Below are positions 1-5,469 of a stretch of 5,469 bases of DNA, one piece after another. Origin of the DNA: Euryarchaeota archaeon UBA346 (GTDB lineage: Archaea > Thermoplasmatota > E2 > DHVEG-1). A program made the position numbers and the translations under genes. Under the pieces are notes generated by a model that was not told the origin of the DNA, searched no databases, and was given only the letters and a program-made list of their open reading frames with translations. The stretch spans positions 1 through 5,469 of the forward strand of contig DAJP01000126.1 of NCBI GenBank assembly GCA_002496355.1, in the 5' to 3' direction. Numbering within the stretch: position 1 is the stretch's first letter; every line of letters starts with the position of its first letter.

Positions 1-188
1 TCCATATCTTTCTCACCATCCTTCATTGATATTATCTATCACGATATACTTTCTCTGGCTTTGTTTATATACTTACTGTGACAAAATGACAAAATGAATG
101 CACTAATTCTACAGGATACGTCTCCTAATCAATCATTATCTTGAGCGGTATTTTTTTCCATCCGCCGATACAAAGAAAATACTATGTT

Positions 189-707
189 CTACAGAAATGT
201 CCGAATGCTTTGATCGACCTGAGCAAGATATTGCTCTACCAGAGGTTCTGGTGCGGTGAATGTTATTAAAAAAACAGTTCTGGTTCTGAGTAATGCTACT
301 TGTTTGACGTACTTGGTTGTTCCGTTCTGCTCGTAAGAGTATGCAATCTCATAGGTTGAGAGCTGGGAAGTTGTTCCCCAATCCCGATGTAGTATCGTGA
401 ACTGTATCCCACTTTCTATCAGGTTCTCCTCTGTCTGATCCGCAAAGGTACTGAGCGATCGGCCTTCGCTCAGGGTGAAGGGGACTGCGATAAACAAGGA
501 AACATCTGAGGTGTTTAGGGGGGAGAACTGCACTGCGATGCTTGGGTCCAGGTCTGGGATCTGCTCCCAGCCTGCAGGTGGGTCAAAAGAGAAACCGTAC
601 AGACTGTTGATGTATGTTCTAGTTGGTGGTTCGGTCTGTTGCGTGCATCCAGCAAGAAGGAAAATGCAAACGATGCACCATGCAAGTATACTGAGGGTTT
701 TCTTCAT
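189..707 (-). CDS. Small exported lipoprotein, PsbP/DcrB-like
   Basis: Predicted membrane-anchored lipoprotein of 172 residues, function unknown. The N-terminus has a Lys-Lys start, a hydrophobic core (about residues 5-19) and a clear lipobox, Leu18-Ala19-Gly20-Cys21, so Cys21 should become the lipidated first residue. A short Thr/Pro/Gln linker follows, then one domain (about 32-172) opening with YGFSFDPPAGW, the pattern seen at the start of PsbP/DcrB-like domains. Alternating hydrophobic strands and a final amphipathic helix (about 155-172) fit that fold. The fold is inferred from the pattern, not from a search. The ATG is supported by GAGG at 711-714, three bases upstream, and by the signal peptide beginning there. 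It diverges from the large secreted protein at 945, so both may be envelope proteins under shared control. No catalytic residues are recognisable, and a binding or assembly role is only a guess. The coding call is firm, the fold moderate, the function unknown. Confidence 0.85.
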   Translation of the reverse strand: MKKTLSILAWCIVCIFLLAGCTQQTEPPTRTYINSLYGFSFDPPAGWEQIPDLDPSIAVQFSPLNTSDVSLFIAVPFTLSEGRSLSTFADQTEENLIESGIQFTILHRDWGTTSQLSTYEIAYSYEQNGTTKYVKQVALLRTRTVFLITFTAPEPLVEQYLAQVDQSIRTFL

Positions 708-732
708 ATTCCTCTTCAGTGAGAATATCGTC

Positions 733-746
733 CCATATAAAATAAA
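733..746 (-). promoter_or_regulatory. Possible TATA box of the lipoprotein gene
   Basis: On the minus strand this reads TTTATTTTATATGG, with the core TTTTATAT at 735-742, resembling an archaeal TATA element. With the usual spacing of about 26 bases to the start site, transcription would begin near 712, giving a very short leader just at the GAGG ribosome site. The position is plausible, but the assignment rests on pattern alone. Confidence 0.35.
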
Positions 747-895
747 TTCGCTGGCATCCCTGCTGGTGAAATGAGGAATTCGTACCTTAACAAGGTTTTT
801 ATTATCATTTTATGTTATGATATATTCATATTAAAAATTAATTTTTTTTGATGTTTTGTCTCATATAGATTTTTCCTATACGCGGCCGTTAATTA

Positions 896-909
896 TTTAA
901 ACATATATG
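896..909 (+). promoter_or_regulatory. Possible TATA box of the secreted-protein gene
   Basis: TTTAAACATATATG lies about 40 bases upstream of the ATG at 945. An archaeal start site about 26 bases downstream would fall near 929, giving a leader of roughly 15 bases that still contains the ribosome site. A second AT-rich stretch (ATATAAATTT at 921-930) is too close to the ATG to serve as a normal TATA box for this gene. Assignment by pattern and spacing only. Confidence 0.35.
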
Positions 910-931
910 TGGATATGAAAATATAAATTTA

Positions 932-940
932 TGAGGAGGA
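932..940 (+). promoter_or_regulatory. Strong ribosome binding site
   Basis: TGAGGAGGA ends four bases before the ATG at 945 and contains GGAGG, a near-perfect complement to the 3' end of 16S rRNA. It fixes the start of the secreted-protein gene, in agreement with the signal peptide that begins at this ATG. Confidence 0.7.
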
Positions 941-944
941 ATAC

Positions 945-2399
945 ATGAAGAAGAAACTCATATGTATTTTGGTATGTATGCTGATGTGCGTTACCACCGG
1001 TGCGGTAACAGCGACCCAACTAACAGATAAAAATGCAACACCTCACCCACAAACAACACTAAACGTCCAAAACAGGGACCAATGGGATGTCCTGTTCCAG
1101 TTCGACGCCGGTGGCCTCTCAGGGTCACTATATTTGGTTGGACTCGGATTTGATGGAACTTACTTCTACTGCCCGGAGTTTGCAACAAGTACCATTCATC
1201 GATTTAACTATGACGGCACCTACCTTGATACCATCACCATCCCTGGTGTACCAAACCTCATCGACCTCACCTACGATGGGACCTACTTCTATGGACAAGG
1301 ACAAACACCAACCAACGTCATCTACAAGATGGACTTTGCGACCCAAACCCTTGTTGGAACAATCCCCTGTCCACATGCTGCCTGGAACATCGCCTATGAT
1401 GCAGACCATGACGGGTTCTGGATTGGACAATGGCAAACCTATCTGGACCTCATCGATAGAAACGGTGTTATCATTGACACGATCACCCCAGTACCAGACA
1501 GCATGCTAGGTCTGGCATGGGACCCCTGGACAACCATTGAAGGATACGACGGTCCATTCCTCTGGATATCCACCGGAACATCCACCGGGATGCAGAACAT
1601 CATCAAAGTCATCGACCTTGCCACAAAAACACTCATCCCTGGAATAGAACATAACGTGGCAGCCGAGCTTGGGGAAGGCATGGCTGGCGGTTTAGAACTA
1701 ACATTGGACTACCAGACCGGAGTAGCAGCCCTCATCGGAATGACACAAGGTACAGTAAATGACTACGCGTTCGGCTATGAGATTGCCACCACAAACGCAG
1801 CGCCACTCCCGCCAGCGGCACCAACCGGACCGGACACTGGAGTCATCGGCCATGAGTATACATTCCAAGCGTTGACCACAGACCCTGAATCAGACCAAGT
1901 CTTCTACATGTTCGACTGGGGCAACGGCGCAACCAGCGAATGGGTCGGACCCTTCGCTTCTGGTGCACCCGGAACCGCAGCCAATACCTGGGACGAAGCA
2001 GGAACCTACGAGGTCAAAGCAAAGGCAAAGGACATCAACGGCGGAGAAAGCGGCTGGTCACCAACACACAGCATCATCATCTATTCGACCCCTGAGCTGC
2101 AGATCGGTAACATCACCGGAGGCTTGTTCAAGGTAAAAGCCATAATTAAGAACGCCGGGTTCGTCGATGCAGATCATGTTGTATGGACCATGACTTTGGT
2201 CGGCGGAGCATTCATCGGAAAGGAAGCGGGTGGAACGATCCTCGCGATCCCTGCTGGTGACGAACGAACAGTAAGCTCCCCATTGATCATCGGATTTGGA
2301 AAGACCGTGATCACCGTGACCGCATCCTGCGAAGGAAGCTCAGCGTCAAAGGATCAGAACGCAACAATCCTGCTGTTCTTCATCAAAATAAAGGCATAG
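945..2399 (+). CDS. Secreted surface protein: propeller-like repeats, PKD-like domain
   Basis: Predicted exported protein of 484 residues, function unknown. Residues 1-23 form a Sec-type signal peptide (KKK, hydrophobic core, likely cleavage after VTA). Residues about 46-281 contain repeats that look like beta-propeller blades: FDGTYFY near 69, YDGTYL near 89, YDGTYFY near 110, then DHDGFWIG near 154 and GPFLWIS near 203, each followed by a strand naming a variable such as IYKMD, LDLIDRNG or KVIDLATK. Residues about 290-380 look like a PKD-type Ig domain, with TTDPESDQVFYMFDWGNG, then WVGPFASG, TWDEAGTYEVKAKAKD and GESGWS. Residues about 383-480 form a further beta-rich domain (IIKNAGFVDADHVVWTM, ending LLFFIKIKA) resembling CARDB-like or adhesion Ig modules. 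No C-terminal membrane helix or sorting motif is clear, so the means of surface attachment is unknown. Domain calls come from pattern reading. A role in adhesion, surface-layer structure or polymer binding is inference. The coding call is firm. Confidence 0.88.
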   Translation: MKKKLICILVCMLMCVTTGAVTATQLTDKNATPHPQTTLNVQNRDQWDVLFQFDAGGLSGSLYLVGLGFDGTYFYCPEFATSTIHRFNYDGTYLDTITIPGVPNLIDLTYDGTYFYGQGQTPTNVIYKMDFATQTLVGTIPCPHAAWNIAYDADHDGFWIGQWQTYLDLIDRNGVIIDTITPVPDSMLGLAWDPWTTIEGYDGPFLWISTGTSTGMQNIIKVIDLATKTLIPGIEHNVAAELGEGMAGGLELTLDYQTGVAALIGMTQGTVNDYAFGYEIATTNAAPLPPAAPTGPDTGVIGHEYTFQALTTDPESDQVFYMFDWGNGATSEWVGPFASGAPGTAANTWDEAGTYEVKAKAKDINGGESGWSPTHSIIIYSTPELQIGNITGGLFKVKAIIKNAGFVDADHVVWTMTLVGGAFIGKEAGGTILAIPAGDERTVSSPLIIGFGKTVITVTASCEGSSASKDQNATILLFFIKIKA

Positions 2400-2435
2400 G
2401 AAGGAAACAACCTTCCCCCTCTTTTTCTTTTTTTT
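2399..2435 (+). terminator. Hairpin plus T-tract terminator
   Basis: GGAAGG (2399-2404) pairs perfectly with CCTTCC (2411-2416) across an AAACAA loop. T-tracts follow at 2422-2426 and 2428-2435, the latter eight Ts. The stem begins on the last base of the stop codon. The T-tracts alone would suit archaeal termination, and the hairpin makes it resemble a bacterial-style intrinsic terminator. It ends the secreted-protein transcript, which converges on the fumarase genes. Confidence 0.6.
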
Positions 2436-2498
2436 CCTCGATCTACGAGTTATTTCCTATAAATGACTTTTCTTTCAAAAAGAGCACAAGAGCATATC

Positions 2499-3041
2499 TT
2501 ATACATGATTGTAGAGTGATCGTCCTGTAGAATCCATGGCAACCACCAAAGGACCAAACTCTTTTACTTCAAGGATCCAGACTGCCTCAGGCATCCCCAG
2601 CTCCTCGAGCCAGTACACCTCTGAGACACTGATGATCTTCTCAGCAGCAAGCACCCCGGCCCCCCCAGGGAACGCTGCGTACACTGACCCGGTTTTCTTC
2701 AGTGCCCTGCTGGTTCGCTGTCCCATACCACCCTTCCCGATAATGAGATGGAAACCGAAGCGATCAAGCAGGATGTCTTCGAATTCCTCCATGCGGCTGC
2801 TCGTCGTCGGCCCTGCGGACACCGCGATCCATCGTCCGTCCTCTTTCTTCATCAACGGCCCACAATGATACAACCCCATCACCGATGGATCAAATGGGAG
2901 ATCCGTTGGCTTCATGGTCCGCATCTTCATATGAGCGCAGTCACGTGCTGTAAAAATCTTGCCGGTGATATAGAGAACATCATTGACCTGGAGTTTTTTC
3001 AGCATTTCCGATGATAAGGGGAAGCTTGTGTGATATTCCAT
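2499..3041 (-). CDS. fumB: Fumarate hydratase class I, beta subunit
   Basis: Beta (C-terminal-type) subunit of the two-subunit class I fumarase, which hydrates fumarate to L-malate reversibly in the cytoplasm, in the TCA cycle or its reductive arm. The 180 residues show family landmarks: DVLYITGKIFTARDCAH (about 21-37), YHCGP (58-62), SAGPTTSSRME (75-85), IIGKGGMG (100-107) and FGPLVVAMDSTG (162-173). The length is normal for a stand-alone beta subunit. An upstream in-frame ATG at 3068 would add nine residues overlapping the alpha gene. I prefer the ATG at 3041 because GGGAGGT at 3050-3056 lies eight bases before it and family members normally begin near this MEYHTSFPLS region. One base separates it from the alpha stop, so the two are surely co-transcribed and probably translationally coupled. 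The symbol is used loosely, since E. coli fumA and fumB name single-chain isoenzymes. L(+)-tartrate dehydratase beta is the main alternative. Confidence 0.93.
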   Translation of the reverse strand: MEYHTSFPLSSEMLKKLQVNDVLYITGKIFTARDCAHMKMRTMKPTDLPFDPSVMGLYHCGPLMKKEDGRWIAVSAGPTTSSRMEEFEDILLDRFGFHLIIGKGGMGQRTSRALKKTGSVYAAFPGGAGVLAAEKIISVSEVYWLEELGMPEAVWILEVKEFGPLVVAMDSTGRSLYNHV

Positions 3042-3042
3042 G

Positions 3043-3903
3043 TTATCGTACCTCCCAGCTACCGTCATTATGAACGACCATGGATGCTCGGCGGTCCGCC
3101 CAACATTGGATCACCACACCAACCGGGAGGCTTGCAGGGTGACGATGCGCCACCTCGACATGGACATCAAGTGCTGTGATTTTCCCGCCAAGTCCCATCG
3201 GACCAATGCCGGTTTTATTAATTATCTCAAGGAGCTCCCCTTCAAGATGTGCTATGGATTTTTCTGCATGGTGAGTACCAACTGGTCTGGTCAATGCGCG
3301 TTTTCCTAGGTTCATGGCTAGATCAGCACTCCCACCGATACCGACACCAACCACGATCGGAGGGCAGGGTCTGCCACCAGCTTTTTTTACAGTATCAACG
3401 ACAAATTTTTTTACCCCTTCAAGGCCAGCACTAGGAGAAAGCATTCCAAGCGCACTCATATTTTCACTTCCGCTCCCTTTTGGCAATGTCATGATATGAA
3501 CCGTATCACCTGGTTCGAAATCCCAGAGGATATGGGGAAGGTACGATCCGAGGTTATCGCCATGGTTTGTACTGGTCATCGGATCAACCGTGTTTGGTCG
3601 TAACGGGATTTCTAGGGTCGCCCGAATCACCGCCTTTTCAATTGCTTGTTTTAAAAGTCCTGTTTCGCGAAAGTTCGTCCCTACGTTAACAAAAAACGTT
3701 AATATTCCGGTATCCTGGCACATCGGGCATCGTTTTTTCTTCGCCATTTCAACATTCGTAAGCATCGCTTCAAGCTGTATCTTCGCAGCGCCAGTTTCAA
3801 CGGAATGGGCTTGTTTCAACGCAATGATGACATCTGGTGGAATCTCTGTTTCTGCTTTTCGAATGAGCTGTAAGATTCCTTCCTCAAGGTGTTTTTGGTC
3901 CAT
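3043..3903 (-). CDS. fumA: Fumarate hydratase class I, alpha subunit
   Basis: Alpha subunit of the heteromeric iron-sulfur fumarase, binding the [4Fe-4S] cluster whose free iron coordinates the substrate. In this 286-residue protein the three expected cluster cysteines are visible: Cys62 in CPMCQDTG, Cys180 in RPCPPIVVGVGIGG and Cys267 in VIQCWADRRA. Cys59 is an additional cysteine. Other landmarks are LPKGSGSENMSALGML (about 140-155), where the often Gly-rich loop has Ser144, and the HRHPASLPVG segment (253-262). Length is normal for an archaeal-type alpha subunit, with the beta partner one base downstream. The cluster type implies oxygen sensitivity and fits an anaerobic or microaerobic host (known for the family). 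The start has no good ribosome site: the bases before the ATG read GTTGAGTTCCC, so the message may be leaderless or weakly led. No other start fits better. Tartrate dehydratase alpha is the alternative, and the acs neighbour favours fumarase slightly. Confidence 0.94.
   Translation of the reverse strand: MDQKHLEEGILQLIRKAETEIPPDVIIALKQAHSVETGAAKIQLEAMLTNVEMAKKKRCPMCQDTGILTFFVNVGTNFRETGLLKQAIEKAVIRATLEIPLRPNTVDPMTSTNHGDNLGSYLPHILWDFEPGDTVHIMTLPKGSGSENMSALGMLSPSAGLEGVKKFVVDTVKKAGGRPCPPIVVGVGIGGSADLAMNLGKRALTRPVGTHHAEKSIAHLEGELLEIINKTGIGPMGLGGKITALDVHVEVAHRHPASLPVGVVIQCWADRRASMVVHNDGSWEVR
3050..3056 (-). promoter_or_regulatory. Ribosome site of the beta subunit inside the alpha gene
   Basis: On the minus strand this reads GGGAGGT, and it lies within the last codons of the alpha gene (Trp-Glu-Val-Arg-stop). 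It sits eight bases before the ATG at 3041. It decides the beta start over the ATG at 3068 and suggests reinitiation or coupling between the subunits. Confidence 0.65.
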
Positions 3904-3948
3904 GGGAACTCAACAGGACCATATCATATGAAACAGAAAAGGTTTTGC

Positions 3949-3956
3949 TTTATAAA
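3949..3956 (-). promoter_or_regulatory. Possible TATA box for the fumarase genes
   Basis: TTTATAAA, a perfect palindrome, lies about 50 bases upstream of the alpha start. A start site about 26 bases downstream would fall near 3926 and give a leader of about 23 bases without a ribosome site. A competing candidate, ATATGATATG at 3920-3929, is placed so that transcription would begin close to the ATG itself and give a leaderless message. I cannot decide between them from sequence. Confidence 0.35.
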
Positions 3957-3976
3957 AAAAAGAAAAAGATAAAAAA
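3954..3976 (-). terminator. acs: Triple T-tract terminator of acs
   Basis: Downstream of the acs stop codon the minus strand carries three T-tracts in a row: six Ts at 3971-3976, five at 3963-3967 and eight at 3954-3961. They follow a pyrimidine-rich stretch and there is no strong hairpin. Successive U-tracts without a stem are typical of archaeal termination. This should separate acs transcription from the fumarase genes, although read-through is possible. Confidence 0.6.
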
Positions 3977-3993
3977 GGGAGAAGAAGGTGGTT

Positions 3994-5469
3994 TTATTTT
4001 GCCTTCCCGATTTCATCAACAGATTCTGGGTTTGCCAAGGTTGAAGTGTCACCGACTTCTTGACCCAGGGCTTTCGCTCGGATGACCCGTCGCATGATCT
4101 TTCCGCTTCGGGTCTTTGGTACGTCTGAGACGAACCAGATCTCATCAGGCCTGGCGAGTTTCCCCATTTCCTTTGCGACGTGTTCTCGGAGTATTTTTTT
4201 GAGCTCTTCGGTCGGCTCTATCCCTTTCTTCAGCACCACGAACGAGGTGATAGACTCTCCTTTCTCCTCATGTGGTTTACCAATGACCGCAGCTTCAGCA
4301 ACCATTGGATGACTGACCAGGGCGGACTCGACTTCGGAGTTCCCGATCCGGTGACCAGAGATCTTCAGGACGTCGTCTGCTCTGCCTTGGATCCAGAAGT
4401 ATCCATCTGCATCTTGCCTGGTGACGTCACCAGCGAGGTAGACGCCTTTGTATTTTCCCCAGTAGGTCTCTTTGTAACGCTCCGGGTTTTTGTAAATCCC
4501 GCGCAGCATCCCTGGCCAGGGGTGCAGTAACACAAGGTTTCCACCACCGTTGACGACAGGGCGGCCTTGATCGTCGTACACTGCGGCAGCCATCCCTGGC
4601 AAGGCTCGTGTCGCAGACCCTGGTTTAATCGGAGTTATGGGTAATGGTGAGATAATGAAATGTCCTGTTTCGGTCTGCCACCAGGTATCCATGATCTGAC
4701 AGCGTTCGCCACCGATGTTCTTGTAATACCAGATCCATGCTTCCGGGTTGATCGGCTCACCGACTGATCCTAGGAGCCGTAAGCTGCTCAGGTCGTGTTT
4801 ATGTGGCCAGTCTTCCCCATGTCTCATAAATAATCGGACACTGGTTGGTGAGGTATAGAACACACTGACACCATATCGTTCGATGATGTCCCACCAGCGG
4901 TCCGGCTGTGGCCAGTCTGGGGCGCCTTCGTAGATGACTGAGGTCGCACCAAGGAGTAAGGGTGCATAGGCGATGTAGGAATGTCCGGTGACCCAGCCGA
5001 TATCTGCGGCACACCAGTAGACGTCCTCGTCTTTGATGTCAAAGACCCATTTGAGGGTCTGTGCGATACCAACAGCGTAGCCTGCGTGGGCATGGATGAT
5101 CCCTTTTGGTTTCCCGGTTGTCCCTGAGGTGTAGAGGAAATATAGTGGGTCGTTTGCATCGAGTTTCTCTGTTTCGCATTCACGGGGCATGTCTTTGACG
5201 ATGTCGTGCCACCAGAAATCCTTGTTTTGATCCCAGTTGACTTCATCCCCTGTCCGCTTATAGACGATCACATGTTGAACGCTAGGTGCTTCCTTGACTG
5301 CTGCATCCGTTTGGTTTTTCAATGGTACTTTTTTTCCACGTCGCCAGAAACTATCACAGGTGATGACTGCTTTTGCTTCACAGTCGTTCATCCGGTCACG
5401 GAATGCGGAGGCACTGAACCCAGAAAAGACCACGGAGTGTATCGCTCCGATTTTTGCGCATGCGAGCAT
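3994..5469 (-). CDS. acs: Acetyl-CoA synthetase, AMP-forming (partial, N-terminus outside window)
   Basis: Cytoplasmic enzyme that activates acetate with ATP and CoA to acetyl-CoA, AMP and pyrophosphate through acetyl-adenylate. The visible 491 residues are the C-terminal part. The family is usually about 630-660 residues, so roughly 150 are missing past the right edge. The ATG at the edge is internal, since MLACAKIGAIHSVVFSGFSA aligns with a mid-protein family motif. Visible landmarks in fragment numbering: LYTSGTTGKPKG phosphate-binding loop (112-123), WVTGHSY (159-165), GSVGEPINPEAW (234-245), DTWWQTETG (261-269), GRADDVLKISGHRIG hinge and C-domain entry (362-376) and PKTRSGKIMRR (451-461). 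Lys457 is the catalytic lysine that acetylation silences in well-studied members. The acetate-pocket residues known from Salmonella Acs appear conserved (Val160, Thr161, Val236, Trp264), which favours acetate over longer acids. No frameshift is seen. It is followed by T-tracts and then the fumarase pair. Confidence 0.96.
   Translation of the reverse strand: MLACAKIGAIHSVVFSGFSASAFRDRMNDCEAKAVITCDSFWRRGKKVPLKNQTDAAVKEAPSVQHVIVYKRTGDEVNWDQNKDFWWHDIVKDMPRECETEKLDANDPLYFLYTSGTTGKPKGIIHAHAGYAVGIAQTLKWVFDIKDEDVYWCAADIGWVTGHSYIAYAPLLLGATSVIYEGAPDWPQPDRWWDIIERYGVSVFYTSPTSVRLFMRHGEDWPHKHDLSSLRLLGSVGEPINPEAWIWYYKNIGGERCQIMDTWWQTETGHFIISPLPITPIKPGSATRALPGMAAAVYDDQGRPVVNGGGNLVLLHPWPGMLRGIYKNPERYKETYWGKYKGVYLAGDVTRQDADGYFWIQGRADDVLKISGHRIGNSEVESALVSHPMVAEAAVIGKPHEEKGESITSFVVLKKGIEPTEELKKILREHVAKEMGKLARPDEIWFVSDVPKTRSGKIMRRVIRAKALGQEVGDTSTLANPESVDEIGKAK

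Larger units (their letters stand above)
708..944. promoter_or_regulatory. Divergent AT-rich promoter region with palindromes
   Basis: This spacer lies between two divergently transcribed exported-protein genes, so it must contain both promoters. It is strongly AT-rich. It carries several short symmetric elements: ACCTT-AAC-AAGGT at 784-796, TATGA-TATAT-TCATA at 816-830, a perfect 14-base palindrome (AAAAATTAATTTTT) at 833-846 followed by further Ts, and a perfect 10-base palindrome (ACATATATGT) at 901-910. A GC-rich patch, CGCGGCCG, interrupts the AT-rich sequence at 881-888. AT-rich DNA yields short palindromes by chance, so an operator role is only inferred. No coding sequence is supported here. 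Confidence 0.6.

Noticed and set aside
81..96. Tandem ACAAAATG repeat, two copies
   Set aside because: Two copies of an eight-base AT-rich unit are too few to call a repeat element, and nothing else supports one.
145..165. GCGG...CCGC inverted repeat around the seven-T run
   Set aside because: The stem is only four base pairs with a 13-base loop that contains the T-tract itself, so it is not a convincing hairpin.
475..774. Plus-strand frame antisense to the lipoprotein and its promoter
   Set aside because: It begins within the lipoprotein gene on the opposite strand, has no supporting ribosome site and shows no domain pattern.
1087..1509. 140-codon plus-strand frame inside the secreted-protein gene
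   Set aside because: It is out of frame with a protein that has a signal peptide and recognisable domains. Its Ser/Thr/Pro-rich composition is typical of a shadow frame.
2479..2494. GAGC-ACAA-GAGC after the fumarase genes as a terminator
   Set aside because: It is a direct repeat, not an inverted one, and only five Ts follow on the minus strand. The end of the fumarase transcript is not clear from sequence.
3042..3068. Upstream ATG at 3068 as the start of the fumarase beta subunit
   Set aside because: It overlaps the alpha gene by 26 bases and adds residues not expected in the family. The ATG at 3041 has a well-spaced GGGAGGT.
2536..3309. Plus-strand frames opposite the fumarase genes
   Set aside because: They are antisense to two strongly conserved subunits, with no ribosome sites of note and no motifs.
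4824..5246. 140-codon minus-strand frame inside acs
   Set aside because: It lies in another frame of a clearly conserved enzyme and has low-complexity composition and no recognisable motif.
5467..5469. ATG at the right edge as the true start of acs
   Set aside because: The residues beginning there match an internal family motif, and about 150 N-terminal residues would be missing. The gene continues outside the window.
1..5469. CRISPR array, insertion sequence, defence or toxin-antitoxin system
   Set aside because: There are no regularly spaced repeats, no transposase motifs, no terminal inverted repeats and no recognisable defence genes. All long frames are explained.

Overview
The window most likely comes from an archaeon, probably a euryarchaeote of the Thermoplasmatota kind. 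That lineage call is an inference. The visible support is short AT-rich intergenic regions with TATA-like boxes close to the starts, T-tract terminators, strong GGAGG-type ribosome sites on some genes and none on another, a two-gene class I fumarase, and a secreted protein with a C-terminal PKD-like module of the type common in archaeal surface proteins. An anaerobic bacterium is not strictly excluded.

Layout: 1-188 is non-coding and AT-rich. Bases 189-707 (minus) encode a small lipoprotein with a probable PsbP/DcrB-like domain. Bases 708-944 are a divergent, AT-rich promoter region with several short palindromes. Bases 945-2399 (plus) encode a 484-residue secreted protein made of a propeller-like repeat region, a PKD-like domain and a C-terminal beta-sandwich-like domain. 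Its stop codon runs into a hairpin plus T-tract terminator. Bases 2499-3041 and 3043-3903 (minus) encode the beta and alpha subunits of an iron-sulfur fumarate hydratase, separated by one base. Bases 3994-5469 (minus) hold the C-terminal three quarters of an AMP-forming acetyl-CoA synthetase whose start lies beyond the right edge.

The minus-strand genes on the right form a central carbon block. Acs activates acetate to acetyl-CoA, and the fumarase interconverts fumarate and malate in a complete or partial TCA cycle. A run of T-tracts after acs suggests the fumarase pair has its own promoter. The two genes on the left encode exported envelope proteins and share a divergent control region. No mobile element, CRISPR array, tRNA or rRNA is visible. 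I found no clear evidence of an undescribed system. The more interesting items are the modular surface protein, the palindrome-rich divergent promoter, the overlap of acs terminator with fumarase promoter, and a possible tiny leaderless transcription unit at the left end.
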